Shown here piece by piece: positions 28,490-37,805 of a stretch of DNA of 64,000 nt. Position numbers and translations under genes: made by a program. Position 1 is the stretch's first letter; the number at the start of each line of letters is the position of its first letter. The DNA is from Paracoccaceae bacterium (GTDB lineage Bacteria; Pseudomonadota; Alphaproteobacteria; Rhodobacterales; Rhodobacteraceae), in assembly GCA_958296035.1 (NCBI GenBank), contig OY282431.1:3518037-3582036 (forward strand). The letters run 5' to 3'. Below the pieces are notes generated by a model, which saw nothing but the letters and a program-made list of their open reading frames with translations, was not told the DNA's origin and did not search any database.

Positions 28490-29259
28490 CAAGATGCAGA
28501 AGCAACGTGGCGATAGGGCTACAGGACACTTCGCTACCTACGCGAATCACCTGACCGTCGTGGCCATACGGGGAATGGCCGGTAACCCGGTTAAGTCAAT
28601 CCCGACCGACCCGGGCAAATGCGAAAGAAAATTCTGGCTCGCGGCAAGGGAAAGGATGATCTCCGCACGGTTCTTCATACGGTGTGGGACTTTGGGGTGG
28701 CTATGCTCCCACTCAGGGGAAAAGGGGCTTTCCACGGCGCTTACTGGCGCTACGAGGGTCGCAGCGCGATCGTGCTGAAGCAAACTTCGAAGCACGAAGC
28801 GCGTTGGACGTTTGATCTGCTCCACGAGGTGTTCCATGCAGTGCAGCGGCCCGAAGAAGAGATGTCTGGGCTGGTTGAGGCGGAAGCAACGTCTGACGTC
28901 GGGAGTCTAATGAGGAGATTGCGGCCAGCCAGTTTGCGGGAGACGTGATGCTTGATGGCGAGGCGAACGTACTGGCAAAGGACTGTGTAGCACAGGCCAG
29001 AAACAAGATTTCGCGTTTGCAGAGAGTGGTCCGACTAGTGGCGAAGAAGCAAGGAGTGGGCGTCAGCGCGCTCGCCAACTACCTGGCCTTCCGGTTGTCC
29101 TGGCAAGGCTTCAACTGGTGGGGTGCGGCCGCCAACCTCAGGCGCGAGGACGAAGACCCGTGGACCGTTGCGCGCGACGTCTTTGCTGAGCGGTATCCTT
29201 ACCAGGTCGAAGATGAGATCGATCGTGCCCTGGAGCGAGGAGATCCGAATGACCGATGA
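28490..29259 (+). pseudogene. XRE/ImmA-IrrE type zinc peptidase, broken by frameshifts
   Basis: Three adjacent frames together make an ImmA/IrrE-type protein. The first, up to about 28618, contains VKSIPTDPGK; the second from 28619 reads LRTVLHTVWDFGVAMLPL, then GAFHGAYWRYEGRSAIVLKQ and the zinc motif HEVFH; the third, resuming near 28905, reads NEEIAASQFAGDVML and continues to the stop at 29259. A single extra G in GGG near 28899-28901 explains the second break. Such proteins usually start with an XRE helix-turn-helix and cleave repressors in mobile elements or toxin-antitoxin-like modules. No helix-turn-helix is visible upstream; the IS4 element sits where that part would be. Confidence 0.65.
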
Positions 29260-29353
29260 GCTGCGCGGGAAGTGTCGGTACTGTGGCGCTGACCTTGTAG
29301 ACTGGATTCGACCACGGACATTTCACCAAAGACCTTTGCTGAGTCTTCCCTAA
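29249..29353 (+). pseudogene. Truncated small zinc-ribbon protein following the ImmA-like gene
   Basis: ATG 29249 overlaps the end of the ImmA-like frame by 11 bases, an arrangement of coupled genes. The product begins MTDELRGKCRYCGADLVDW with a CxxC knuckle, then loses coherence and stops at 29353, next to the IS1380 remnant. Companion genes of ImmA-type proteins often encode small CxxC proteins of about 120 residues, so this seems to be a truncated version. The function is unknown. Confidence 0.45.
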
Positions 29354-29426
29354 TCTACTTATAAAGGGATAGCTCCTGTAACATTGACTATTCAAGTCAT
29401 CTCGGCGAATACAAGGAGCCATCCCC

Positions 29427-29600
29427 ATGAGCACAGAGTGTACGCCTTCCCTCGGCAAGTTTCAATCCCTCGGCAGGCAGACGCAAGTCGTCGCCAAATT
29501 CGGCGCCAATCCCATGACCTCCGATGGCGGCCTCCTCCTCGGGGATGCCAGCAATATCTTCATGGTTACCGAACTGCTGGCCGCCCGATGCGCCTGTGGT
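29427..29600 (+). pseudogene. IS1380-family transposase, N-terminal remnant
   Basis: MSTECTPSLGKFQSLGRQ followed by NPMTSDGGLLLGDA is the familiar opening of IS1380 transposases (MSTEC...F..LGRR...TSDGGALLL). After roughly 58 codons the similarity stops and the sequence passes into the antisense of a Cache-domain gene. The AT-rich leader from about 29345 (TTATAAAGGGATAGCTCC) may be the left end of the element. More than 80 percent of the transposase is missing. Confidence 0.65.
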
Positions 29601-29629
29601 GCCCTGCGTGTAATCACGGTTGCTCGGCA

Positions 29630-30244
29630 GCCTGTAGGTAAATTCCCGAGCCGACGACGGCCTTCTGTTCCGATCTGGGTGCATTGAAACCCACAGCATA
29701 TCTGAATTTGAGGGAACCTGTGTCTTCGTCCCCCAAGATTTCCGGATCATCGTAGTAGTAGCGCAGGAACTTCCGACCCTCCACAGGGCCTGCCCTTCTC
29801 GCGGACGGCGTTTCTGACGGACATGATGTCCCATTGATTGTTGGATTCGTAGGTTCGCCGATACGCGTCCGCTGCCGCCTCGCCAAAGGTGACGAGCGTC
29901 TCGTTGCCCACCACCTCACTGACCATGACAGCAGGTGCCGGAATATCCATCACCGCCACCGGGGCGGAGGGCAGATCCTCTGAATATCCACCGACCAAAT
30001 GTGCGGATATGTTGCCTGCTTCGGTCAGGATCTTCGTGGAATTGGCCATCTTGAGCGTTCCATCGACATAATCTGCAAATCCGCCGTTATTTTCCCCGGC
30101 CTCCATCATTTTCCTAGCGACTTCCACGCCCCGATCGTCGCGCATGTGCAAGATGCTCTTGCCCTCAGCTGACTGGTCCACTCGAATGTCAGTGCATGGA
30201 AGGTCCTTTGGCCAAACCAGTCGGCTGGCGGAGCGTAGGGGCAC
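29630..30244 (-). pseudogene. Cache-type extracellular sensor domain fragment, frameshifted
   Basis: The main frame has KSILHMRDDRGVEVARKM, then AGENNGGFADYVDG, and VGGYSEDLP, resembling the double-Cache ligand-binding domains of chemoreceptors and sensor kinases. It ends at 29747, while the adjacent frame continues with GRKFLRYYYDDPEI, KFRYAVGFN and VVGSGIYLQ, the expected C-terminal strands of the fold. A frameshift near 29770-29800 therefore splits it. There is no signal peptide, membrane segment or output domain, and the 3' end abuts the IS1380 remnant. It is the residue of a larger receptor or secreted protein. Confidence 0.55.
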
Positions 30245-30439
30245 TAGGTGGTCAGCTTGGCAAGACTATCGACTCCGGTGTCGGTATCACTCATTGCTTT
30301 CCCGATCATCATACACACCTGCCGCCGCCAGCAATTCTCATTATGTCAGGTATGCAATCTCTGTACCGGAATGGTGACATTTCCCGGGGTTGGTAAGTGG
30401 TAATGGAGAGTGAAGCGAGAGGTGGTGACCGTATTGCGG

Positions 30440-30709
30440 TCACGGAGGACGGTCGTTGGTCATGTTCGACAGCAGGTCATGCCAGTTCTTGAAGAGCCTA
30501 GACCTGGTAATGATGGCTATGGTTGAGAACAACATCTTGCGGGTGCCGGTTGCCTGTGGTGCCCGCTGTCACAGTTCATCAGCCGGGTCACTGATAGCAT
30601 GCAAGGTGCAGGCCAGCAGGTTGAGGGTCACCAGCATCGCCCAGAGTGTGGACTTGCCATGACCGCAGTTGTGTTGGAGATGATAACCGTATTGCGTTGA
30701 CCGCTTCAT
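30440..30709 (-). pseudogene. Transposase C-terminal remnant with in-frame stop
   Basis: Reading the minus strand from 30709, YGYHLQHNCGHGKSTL is followed by LVTLNLLACTLHAISD and, after an in-frame TGA at 30569-30571, ATGTRKMLFSTIAIITRS and NWHDLLSNM. This pattern (YHLEHNFGHGK..L..TLNLLAF..H) is the C-terminus of a DDE transposase group often filed as ISNCY; the family is uncertain. Everything upstream is lost. It supports the view that 28-31 kb is a site of repeated insertion and decay. Confidence 0.5.
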
Positions 30710-31056
30710 GGTCGCTTATCCTGGCGACAGTTCAGCTGTTTCGTTCCTGGCTGACTTGCCGAGAGTTCGACGACGCCCGGGTCCGGAAGCGCGGTACCGA
30801 ATTCAGTGTCCCTGCTATCTGAATCCAGGGTAAGGGTGGCCGCTATCATGGAACGAGAGTGTCTCGCCCGGAGGCTGGACCGGGCCCACAGTCCTGGCCG
30901 GCCATTCAGCCAGCCATTCTTGCCAGCTTGCGCTTGTGATGCGATCGCTTTAATGGGACGCCGCTTGCCTGCGCCGCATGGCCATCTCGCCATGACGCCA
31001 GCTTACGCCCCAAAAACTGGTTTTTAGACTGTTTTGCCCAATTGGATTGAATCCCC
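30710..31056. other. 347-bp stretch with no supportable gene
   Basis: Between transposase debris and the DUF4389 gene. A short AAAAACTGGTTTTT dyad at about 31012-31025 lies 30 bases before that gene and could be an operator-like site, but the call is weak. No convincing promoter elements stand out. Confidence 0.35.
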
Positions 31057-31665
31057 ATGCCAGAAACTCACGATTATCCTGCGCGACTAGGAATTGACTA
31101 CCCCGAAGAACATGATCGAATTCGTGTCCTGTTTCGCATTATAATCGCAATTCCGATTATCGCTCTGTTGCTGATTCTGACTACTCGGTTTGCCAGGGAG
31201 GATACGGTCAGTATTTCGACAGGGCTTTTCCTGGCCACGATTCTGATGATCGTCGTTCGGCAACGCTATCCGCGTTGGTGGTTCGATTTTGTCCTGGAGC
31301 TTGCCCGGTTTACATGCCGGATTGCTGCCTACATGTTCCTCATGACTGACAAGTATCCGTCAACGGAGGAGGAGCAGACCTGTCATCTGGAACTTGACTA
31401 TCCGGATGTGCCGAACGATCTCAATCGCTGGCTTCCGCTTGTCAAGTGGGTCCTGTCACTGCCTCATTTTATCGTCCTGATTTTCCTCTCTATCGGTGTA
31501 CTTGGAGCAGTGATAGTGGCGTGGATCTCGATCCTCCTGACCCAGACCTATCCGAGAGTGCTGTTTGATTATGTCGAAGGCGTCATGCGGTGGTGGACCC
31601 GTTATGCGGCCTATACCTTCTGGCTTGTCACCGATCGTTATCCACCATTTTCACTGAACGAATGA
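31057..31665 (+). CDS. DUF4389 family membrane protein
   Basis: A 202-residue protein with an internal duplication: a polar segment with a YP motif (RLGIDYPEEHDRIRVLFR), a membrane hairpin at about residues 26-68, a YPRWWFDFVLEL amphipathic segment, then the same pattern again (LELDYPDVPNDLNRWLP, hydrophobic residues 135-165, YPRVLFDYVEGVMRWW, and a final TDRYPPF). This is the DUF4389 arrangement. The start ATG 31057 has no strong ribosome site. The family has no known function; it lies alone between mobile debris and grpE. Confidence 0.75.
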   Translation: MPETHDYPARLGIDYPEEHDRIRVLFRIIIAIPIIALLLILTTRFAREDTVSISTGLFLATILMIVVRQRYPRWWFDFVLELARFTCRIAAYMFLMTDKYPSTEEEQTCHLELDYPDVPNDLNRWLPLVKWVLSLPHFIVLIFLSIGVLGAVIVAWISILLTQTYPRVLFDYVEGVMRWWTRYAAYTFWLVTDRYPPFSLNE

Positions 31666-31968
31666 ACTCCGACGACTGCCGCACCACTTGAGGCCTCAGA
31701 ACGCGAGCGCCGCCGGCCCGGGGACCACTTGCCGGTAATTGCCTGTCGGCGGCACTGTTCGTCAAGTGTGGCCTGGCCGACAGGAACGCACAATTGTTCG
31801 AATGGCAAGGTGCCGGATGACTGATGGCGACCGTGAATCGCCGTGTCGAAAAGGCGGCTTTTCCGCTGCTGTGGAATTCTTCCTCTACAATTGACTCCGG
31901 TCTGCCCGGCGACAGTTCCTCCGGGAGAGATTCGCAATGGATCGACGACTGCCGATGATTGATCCGAC
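31666..31968. other. 303-bp convergent intergenic stretch, nothing identified
   Basis: Lies between the ends of the DUF4389 gene and grpE, which are convergent. No clear terminator with a T-run and no RNA gene is seen. Confidence 0.4.
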
Positions 31969-32802
31969 CTAGTCGAAATCCTCCGGCTCTTCTTCGCTGT
32001 CATCAAAGAGTCCTGCTGAAACGCCGACCCTGGCAGGCCGCAATAGCCGATCGTGCAGCCGAAATCCTGTCTGCTCCACATGAATGACCTGCCCGGGTTC
32101 GCGATCGGGCATCGGCACATTGTACAATGCCTCGTGCCACGCCGGATCGAATTCATCGCCGATTCGGGGTTGGATTCTGGTGATGCCGTGCCGCGTCAGG
32201 GTGCTTGAGAACTCCCGTGCAACGCCCTCTATTCCTTCGAGCCATCGTTGCAGATCCATGTCCTTATTGGCCTTTCCGGATTCCAGTGCCCGGGCAAAAT
32301 TGTCATGCGTACCGACAATGTCCCGTGCCAGACGCTCGGCACCATATTTGCGAATTTCCGCAGCGCGCCTTTCCAATCTCGCGATCTGATCGTAACTGCG
32401 AGCCAGATTTCGCAGATTGAGATCACACTGCGTCTTCAGTGCCTCGATCTCTTTTTGCGCCTTGCGGTAGGCTTCGCGAAGTTCCTCAGGATCGAGCTCT
32501 TGTTCGTCATTTGACTGGAGCTGCTCCCCGTTGCCCGGTTCGGTTACCAGTTTGCGCTGCTTTCGCTCAACCTTGGGAACCAGCAACTCGGGCCTGGGAA
32601 CATCTTCCGCCCCTTCCTCAGCGGCGGCCGATCCATTGCCTTTGCTAACAGATGGAGCTTCAGAAACGGCATCATCTGCAGTCTCGTCAATCCGCGTGTC
32701 GTCTTTGGTCGGACGCTTTTCCTGCTCATGGTCGGCTTCCGCCGACGGCTCGCTGGAAAGCTTGTCTTCGACCCTTTCCTCTTTCTTCTTGTTTCCTGTC
32801 AT
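31969..32802 (-). CDS. grpE: Nucleotide exchange factor GrpE
   Basis: A 277-residue GrpE, the exchange factor that releases ADP from DnaK. An acidic and charged, low-complexity N-terminal tail of about 100 residues precedes a long coiled coil (about 105-165). The four-helix bundle and beta domain contain GIEGVAREFSSTLTRHGI and the C-terminal signature from FDPAWHEALYNVP to GFRLHDRLLRPARVGVS. It follows hrcA by 20 bp. The usual length is about 190-210, the excess being the disordered tail, which is often longer in Alphaproteobacteria. Confidence 0.95.
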   Translation of the reverse strand: MTGNKKKEERVEDKLSSEPSAEADHEQEKRPTKDDTRIDETADDAVSEAPSVSKGNGSAAAEEGAEDVPRPELLVPKVERKQRKLVTEPGNGEQLQSNDEQELDPEELREAYRKAQKEIEALKTQCDLNLRNLARSYDQIARLERRAAEIRKYGAERLARDIVGTHDNFARALESGKANKDMDLQRWLEGIEGVAREFSSTLTRHGITRIQPRIGDEFDPAWHEALYNVPMPDREPGQVIHVEQTGFRLHDRLLRPARVGVSAGLFDDSEEEPEDFD

Positions 32803-32822
32803 GCCTACCCAATTCTCCGGAA

Positions 32823-33914
32823 CTATCGGCCGCGCCGGGTGACTGCCTGGCCGGCAATTTGCGCTGTAAAGTCGACGATAGGAACGATCCGACCGTAATT
32901 CAGCCGGGTTGGCCCGATGACGCCGACCGCACCGATAATCTTGTTGTCGGTGTCAATATAGGGCGCGGTAACCAGAGTTGAACCCGACAATGAGAACAGC
33001 TTGTTTTCCGAACCAATGAAGATGCGGACGCCGGTCCCGCCCTGTACCAGGTGCAGGAAGTCAACAATATCCTGCTTGCGTTCAAGATCGTCAAACAGCC
33101 TCCTGACCTTCTCAATGTCTTCTAGTCGCTCGCCGTCATCCAGCAGGTTTGCTCTGCCGCGCACGACCAGGCGCCCCGAGAAATCCGCTTCTCCCTCCCA
33201 TACTGCCAGCCCCCTGGTAACCAGTTCCGAAGTCAATTTGTCGAGTTCGGTCTTACGCAGGTCGATATCCTCCCCCACCACCTCCAGTAACTCGGAAATT
33301 GTTCGTCCCTTGGAGATCGAGTTCAGGAAGTTGGCTGCTTCCTGCAAGGCGGCCGGCGTCTGGCCGGCCGGCGGTGAAAAAATCCTGTTTTCCACATTTC
33401 CATCTGTTGTCACCAGAACCACCAGCGCCCGGTCCGGAGCCAGGGAAATGAAATCAACATGCTTGATCGGCGAGTCTTGCTTGGGCATCAGGACGATGCT
33501 GGCACTGTGCGTCAAATCCGATAGCAAGGAGCCTAGCCGATCCATGAAGAGGTCCATGTTTTCGGCGGAGTCGCTCAGGACTGATTCCAGTATGTCGCGA
33601 TCGCTGTCGCCAACTTCTCCCACCTCGAGCAGCTCGTCGACAAACAGTCTCAATCCTATCTCGGTCGGTACCCGTCCTGACGAGATGTGCGGGCTCCGCA
33701 AGACACCGAGGAATTCCAGATCCTGCATGACATTGCGGATTGTTGCCGGCGAAAGCGAGCCACTCATTTCACGTGACAAAGTGCGCGAACCGACCGGATT
33801 GCCATTGACAAGATAGGACTGCACGAGTCGTCCGAAGATATCGAGGTTCCGCTGACTCAAACTGCTGGCCAGCGGCTCGCTGGTCTTGGAAGACCCGGAA
33901 TCTAATCGCCTCAT
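32823..33914 (-). CDS. hrcA: Heat-inducible transcription repressor HrcA
   Basis: A 363-residue repressor. The N-terminal winged helix includes SLSQRNLDIFGRLVQSYL, GSRTLSREM and SPATIRNVMQDLE; the GAF-like and insert domains follow, with the typical C-terminal GVIGPTRLNYGRIVPIVD. HrcA binds CIRCE inverted repeats upstream of groESL and sometimes other chaperones. I selected ATG 33914, which has GAGGTG eight bases before it; a GTG three codons upstream is also open. No full CIRCE element occurs in the window, so its targets lie elsewhere (probably groESL). It forms a pair with grpE and is divergent from rph. Confidence 0.94.
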   Translation of the reverse strand: MRRLDSGSSKTSEPLASSLSQRNLDIFGRLVQSYLVNGNPVGSRTLSREMSGSLSPATIRNVMQDLEFLGVLRSPHISSGRVPTEIGLRLFVDELLEVGEVGDSDRDILESVLSDSAENMDLFMDRLGSLLSDLTHSASIVLMPKQDSPIKHVDFISLAPDRALVVLVTTDGNVENRIFSPPAGQTPAALQEAANFLNSISKGRTISELLEVVGEDIDLRKTELDKLTSELVTRGLAVWEGEADFSGRLVVRGRANLLDDGERLEDIEKVRRLFDDLERKQDIVDFLHLVQGGTGVRIFIGSENKLFSLSGSTLVTAPYIDTDNKIIGAVGVIGPTRLNYGRIVPIVDFTAQIAGQAVTRRGR

Positions 33915-33923
33915 GAAGAACAC

Positions 33924-34649
33924 CTCACCACAGCCCTATCGCACCCTCCGGCACGATTGTGACAGATATTGCCGATGTGCACCCGACTTTCAACCTCGAG
34001 AGACCTGTCACCCCCTGTCCGGCCCGGTGGGCAGTCGAGAAACTTCCGCCCGGTACAGCATCCCGTCTGCTCTGCCCAACACCGTTAACGATGCAAGCGG
34101 ATGCCGTTGCCCGATTGATCCGCAATTCATCTGCCGGCAGGATGGCTTGCCTGCAGTGATCACGCCGGGTGGCGGCGGCAGCCGTTGCGGGCTTTGGCGC
34201 GTTCGGTTGCAGCGACGTTGGCCATGCAGCTGGAGATCCTTTCAATGCAGTCTGGACGTGCATGGATACGGTCATCGGGGTCCGCCTTCACGGGTTTGAT
34301 GGGAACCCCCGATTCCGGTGTCTGGGAAGGTGTCTTGTGACAGTCTTTCCGGCGTTTGCCAAAAGCTGTCACGGCGTAGTGAAAATCAGTCTGATTTGAG
34401 CCGTTGAAGGTGCCTGAATCAGTCCGGCTGGGCGCAGGTTGGGCACGCCTTGTCGCACTGCGAGTTGTGCACTGTGCTGCCTGCTGCCCGAAAGTCCTGG
34501 CAGGTTTTCCATGCGCGTGGTATCGATGCGGCCAATTGCCAGGGATGTCGCAGCGCCTTGTTCGCTGAAACCGGCGGCACGACAAGCGTTCCGCCGTTCT
34601 GCCCGGCTATCACAAGTCCATTGCAATGCTCGTCGAGCGAGGAGAAAGC
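33924..34649. other. 726-bp divergent intergenic region between hrcA and rph
   Basis: This long gap should hold the promoters of hrcA-grpE (minus) and rph-rdgB-hemW (plus). On the minus strand a TTGAAA (about 33992) with AATATC 17 bases on is a weak candidate for hrcA. No intact gene is supported: several overlapping frames are cysteine-rich but inconsistent. It may contain decayed sequence. Confidence 0.4.
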
Positions 34650-35381
34650 ATGCGTCCATTGCGCCGAAAATCTGATCATTTGCGCCCTGTCAAGATAACC
34701 ACTGATGTCAGCAGCTATGCCGAAGGTTCCTGCCTGATCGAGATTGGCAAGACTCGCGTTTTCTGTACTGCCACCGTTGAAAAAAGGGTGCCGTTCTTCC
34801 GCAGGCATTCAGGGCTCGGCTGGGTCACCGCCGAATATGCAATGCTGCCAAGGGCTACGGCAGAACGCAATCGCCGTGACGGTCGCGGCGGGTTCGTTTC
34901 CGGACGAACGCAGGAAATCCAGCGCCTTGTCGGACGCGCCTTGCGCACATCCGTCGATTTCGCCCGCCTTGGCGAACGGCAGGTGATCATCGACTGCGAC
35001 GTCCTCGTGGCCGATGGCGGAACCAGGTGCGCCGCAATTACCGGTGGCTGGGTGGCCATGAAACTTGCCATGGAGAGGCTACTCGGCCGTCGAATTCTCC
35101 ATTCGGATCCGGTGATAGAGCAGGTTGCCGCTGTATCCTGCGGCGTTCATGCCGGGGTCGCACTGCTCGACCTTGAATATACCGAGGACAGCGAAGCGGA
35201 ACTGGACGGCAATTTCGTGATGACAGCCGATCACAGGTTTGTCGAAATCCAGTGCTCGGCAGAGGAAGGCGCCTTTACCCGACAGACTCATGACAATCTT
35301 CTTGCCCTTGCCGAAAAAGGCATCGGTGAACTGTTGCAAATCCAGTCACAAGCGGTAGCCGACAGCCTTGCGAAAACTTGA
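34650..35381 (+). CDS. rph: Ribonuclease PH
   Basis: A 243-residue phosphorolytic exoribonuclease that trims tRNA 3' ends. The start at 34650 gives MRPLRRKSDHLRPV, the family's start, with GGAG five bases upstream. Landmarks are CTATVEKRVPFF, GWVTAEYAMLPRAT, RTQEIQRLVGRALR, DCDVLVADGGTR and the RNA-binding arginines between them. The frame overlaps the TTG start of rdgB by 14 bases, so rph-rdgB-hemW form one operon. Confidence 0.96.
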   Translation: MRPLRRKSDHLRPVKITTDVSSYAEGSCLIEIGKTRVFCTATVEKRVPFFRRHSGLGWVTAEYAMLPRATAERNRRDGRGGFVSGRTQEIQRLVGRALRTSVDFARLGERQVIIDCDVLVADGGTRCAAITGGWVAMKLAMERLLGRRILHSDPVIEQVAAVSCGVHAGVALLDLEYTEDSEAELDGNFVMTADHRFVEIQCSAEEGAFTRQTHDNLLALAEKGIGELLQIQSQAVADSLAKT

Positions 35382-35979
35382 CGCCGAACGGGTTGTTATC
35401 GCATCGCAGAATCAGGGAAAGATTCGCGAATTCAGGCAGTTGATGGCCACCTGCAACATTGAAACTGTTGCCGCCAGTGAATGCGGACTTCCGTCTGTCA
35501 TTGAAAGCGAGAATACGTTTGCCGGCAACGCCAGCCTCAAGGCGCAGGCGGCCGCCGCACTGACCGGCATGCCCGCCATATCCGATGACAGCGGCATCGA
35601 GGTTGAAGCGCTTGGCGGGTTGCCCGGCGTCAAGACAGCTGACTGGGCCGAAACCTCACGAGGTCGCGACTATGTCGCGGCCATGACTCGCGTCTGGGAC
35701 CTGCTCGAGAGCAACGGCGCGCCCTATCCCAGACGGGCAACCTTCTGTTCGACGATCTGTGTTGCCTGGCCCGACGGGCATCAGGAATTCTTCACAGGAT
35801 TTGTGGATGGCCATCTGACGTGGCCCATGCGCGGCGAACTTGGCTTCGGCTTCGATCCGATCTTTGTGCCCGACGGCTACACCTGCACATTTGGAGAAAT
35901 GCCCTCCCGATTGAAGAACACCGTCAGCCATCGCGCCAGGGCTCTTGCCAGTTTTGCTCGTGGCTGTCTCGATGACTGA
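35368..35979 (+). CDS. rdgB: XTP/dITP diphosphatase (HAM1/RdgB)
   Basis: A 203-residue nucleotide pyrophosphatase that removes ITP, XTP and dITP from the pool. Motifs are SQNQGKIREF, ENTFAGNASLKAQA, ISDDSGIEVEALGGLPGV with the catalytic aspartates, and GFGFDPIFVPDG. The start is TTG 35368, inside the end of rph; no ATG lies before the first motif. Its stop overlaps the hemW ATG by 8 bases. Confidence 0.94.
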   Translation: MRKLDAERVVIASQNQGKIREFRQLMATCNIETVAASECGLPSVIESENTFAGNASLKAQAAAALTGMPAISDDSGIEVEALGGLPGVKTADWAETSRGRDYVAAMTRVWDLLESNGAPYPRRATFCSTICVAWPDGHQEFFTGFVDGHLTWPMRGELGFGFDPIFVPDGYTCTFGEMPSRLKNTVSHRARALASFARGCLDD

Positions 35980-37132
35980 GTCCTGGTCGAACGACCGATT
36001 CGGCATCTATGTCCATTGGCCGTTCTGCCAGGCGATTTGTCCCTATTGTGCCTTCAACCGTGTCCTGTTCAGGAATATTGACGATGCCGTCTGGCGGGCG
36101 GCCTATGTCGGTCAGATTGCCTCGTCATTTGACCAAACCGGGCCAAGGAAATGCACCAGCGTATATTTCGGTGGCGGCACTCCGAGCCTGATGTCGCCGG
36201 CGACCGTTGGTGCGATCCTCGGTCGAATTGATGAAGCGTACGATCTGGACCACAATGCCGAGATTACGCTCGAGGCCAATCCCACCTCAAGCGAAGCGCA
36301 GAAATTCAAGGATTTCCGGCATGCTGGCATTAACCGCCTGTCAATCGGTGTGCAGTCCCTGTGCGAGGCCTCTCTGGCAGCACTGGGGCGTACCCATACG
36401 GTCGACCAGGCGATGGCCGCCTATGAAGCAGCCCGTGCCGCCTTTGACAACGTCAGCATCGACCTGATCTTCGGGCGCCAGCATCAATCGCCCTCGCAGT
36501 GGCGTTCGGAACTGGACGAGGCACTGGCCTGGGATGCACCGCACATGTCGCTGTACCAACTGACTCTGGAGCCCGGGACAGCGTTTGCGAGGCGGCATCG
36601 ACGCCAGCGGCTCGAGGGCCTTCCGGATGAAGACCAACTCGCCGACATGCATCTGGTGACCTCCGAATTGTGCGAAGGTGCCGGGTACCAACACTACGAA
36701 GTGTCGAACTTCGCGCGACCCGGTGCTGAAGCCAGGCACAACTTGCTGTATTGGCGGTCCCTGGAATGGCTGGGACTGGGGCCAGGAGCACATGGCCGGA
36801 TTGACCTTGAAGACGGTCGTTATGCCACGGTTGCCATCACAAGTCCGGAAGTCTGGTTGTCAGAAGTTCGCGCTTCCGCGAGCGGAGAGATGCGCCGGCA
36901 GCGGCTGCCCGCCCATGAGGTTGCCACTGAATACATGCTGATGTCCCTGCGCCTTGCAGAAGGAATGCAACACGATCACTATCTGTCGCTGGGCGGCAAG
37001 GCCATCAACCCGCTTCTGCTCGCAGAATTGACTGCGGACGGGCTGGTCGAGTGCCAAAGGGGACGCATAAGAGTGACCGCTCGCGGCCGCATGCTGCTCA
37101 ACACGGTGACGCGCCTTCTTGCCGGTCAATAG
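35972..37132 (+). CDS. hemW: Radical SAM heme chaperone HemW
   Basis: A 386-residue radical SAM protein formerly annotated as oxygen-independent coproporphyrinogen oxidase. The cluster motif CxxxCxxC is CQAICPYC at about residues 18-25, preceded by YVHWPF. The SAM motif GGGTPSLM and the HemN_C domain (FARPGAEARHNLLYW) follow. HemW inserts heme into respiratory enzymes; it lacks the extra N-terminal stretch of true HemN. The ATG at 35972 overlaps the rdgB stop, so translation is probably coupled. Confidence 0.92.
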   Translation: MTESWSNDRFGIYVHWPFCQAICPYCAFNRVLFRNIDDAVWRAAYVGQIASSFDQTGPRKCTSVYFGGGTPSLMSPATVGAILGRIDEAYDLDHNAEITLEANPTSSEAQKFKDFRHAGINRLSIGVQSLCEASLAALGRTHTVDQAMAAYEAARAAFDNVSIDLIFGRQHQSPSQWRSELDEALAWDAPHMSLYQLTLEPGTAFARRHRRQRLEGLPDEDQLADMHLVTSELCEGAGYQHYEVSNFARPGAEARHNLLYWRSLEWLGLGPGAHGRIDLEDGRYATVAITSPEVWLSEVRASASGEMRRQRLPAHEVATEYMLMSLRLAEGMQHDHYLSLGGKAINPLLLAELTADGLVECQRGRIRVTARGRMLLNTVTRLLAGQ

Positions 37133-37183
37133 CAAGTTGCACCCAGTCAGGCTGCACGCATCCATTTGGAACGGATATTACCG

Positions 37184-37759
37184 ATGACCGACACCAATGA
37201 TTCACCCACTGCCCTCGATCTTCCTGCGCTCAACCCCCTGCCTCCCCGAACGGCAAGATATTTCAGGATCTGCGAGGAAAAACTGGGGCTGGTTCCCAAT
37301 GTGTTGCAGGCCTATGCCTTCAATGCCGAAAAACTCGAGGCGTTTTCCGCCATGTACAACGATCTGATGCTAGGCGACAGCGCCCTGTCCAAACTCGAGC
37401 GGGAGATGATCGCTGTTGTCGTCTCCTCGATCAATCGCTGTCATTACTGCGTGATCGCGCATGGCGCTTCGGTTCGCCAGTTGAGCGGAGATGCCGAGTT
37501 CGCGGATACACTTGCCATCAATTATCGCCTGTGCAATCTCGACTGTCGGCAGCGAACCATGCTGGATTTTGCAGCTCGACTGACAGAGGCAAGTTTTCTC
37601 GTCGAGGAAAGTGATCGCAAACGCCTCCGTCAGGCCGGCTTTGCAGACCGTGATATCTGGGACATCAGCGCTGTGGCTGCATTCTTCAACATGACCAACC
37701 GTCTGGCCTCGGCAAGCGCTATGGAGCCCAACAAGGACTATTATCACCTCGCCCGCTGA
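37184..37759 (+). CDS. AhpD-like (carboxymuconolactone decarboxylase family) peroxidase-related protein
   Basis: A 191-residue helical protein with the AhpD redox motif CHYCVIAHG near residue 84, preceded by LSKLEREMIAVVVSSINR. This CxxC-xxxH pattern reduces hydroperoxides with a thiol or lipoyl partner. The end NKDYYHLAR is common in the peroxidase-related (uncharacterised) subfamily. The start is ATG 37184; the frame extends six codons upstream. It lies 51 bp after hemW and may be part of the same transcript. Confidence 0.82.
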   Translation: MTDTNDSPTALDLPALNPLPPRTARYFRICEEKLGLVPNVLQAYAFNAEKLEAFSAMYNDLMLGDSALSKLEREMIAVVVSSINRCHYCVIAHGASVRQLSGDAEFADTLAINYRLCNLDCRQRTMLDFAARLTEASFLVEESDRKRLRQAGFADRDIWDISAVAAFFNMTNRLASASAMEPNKDYYHLAR

Positions 37760-37805
37760 CAATGGATGGCGATCAACCTCGAAGCGCAACCCTATGGGGG
37801 AAACA

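Noticed and set aside
31012-31025. AAAAACTGGTTTTT as a terminator
   Set aside because: Stem is A/T only with a two-base loop and it lies before, not after, a gene.
34450-34698. Cysteine-rich plus-strand frame ahead of rph
   Set aside because: It overlaps the rph start in another frame, has no ATG start and no consistent zinc pattern.
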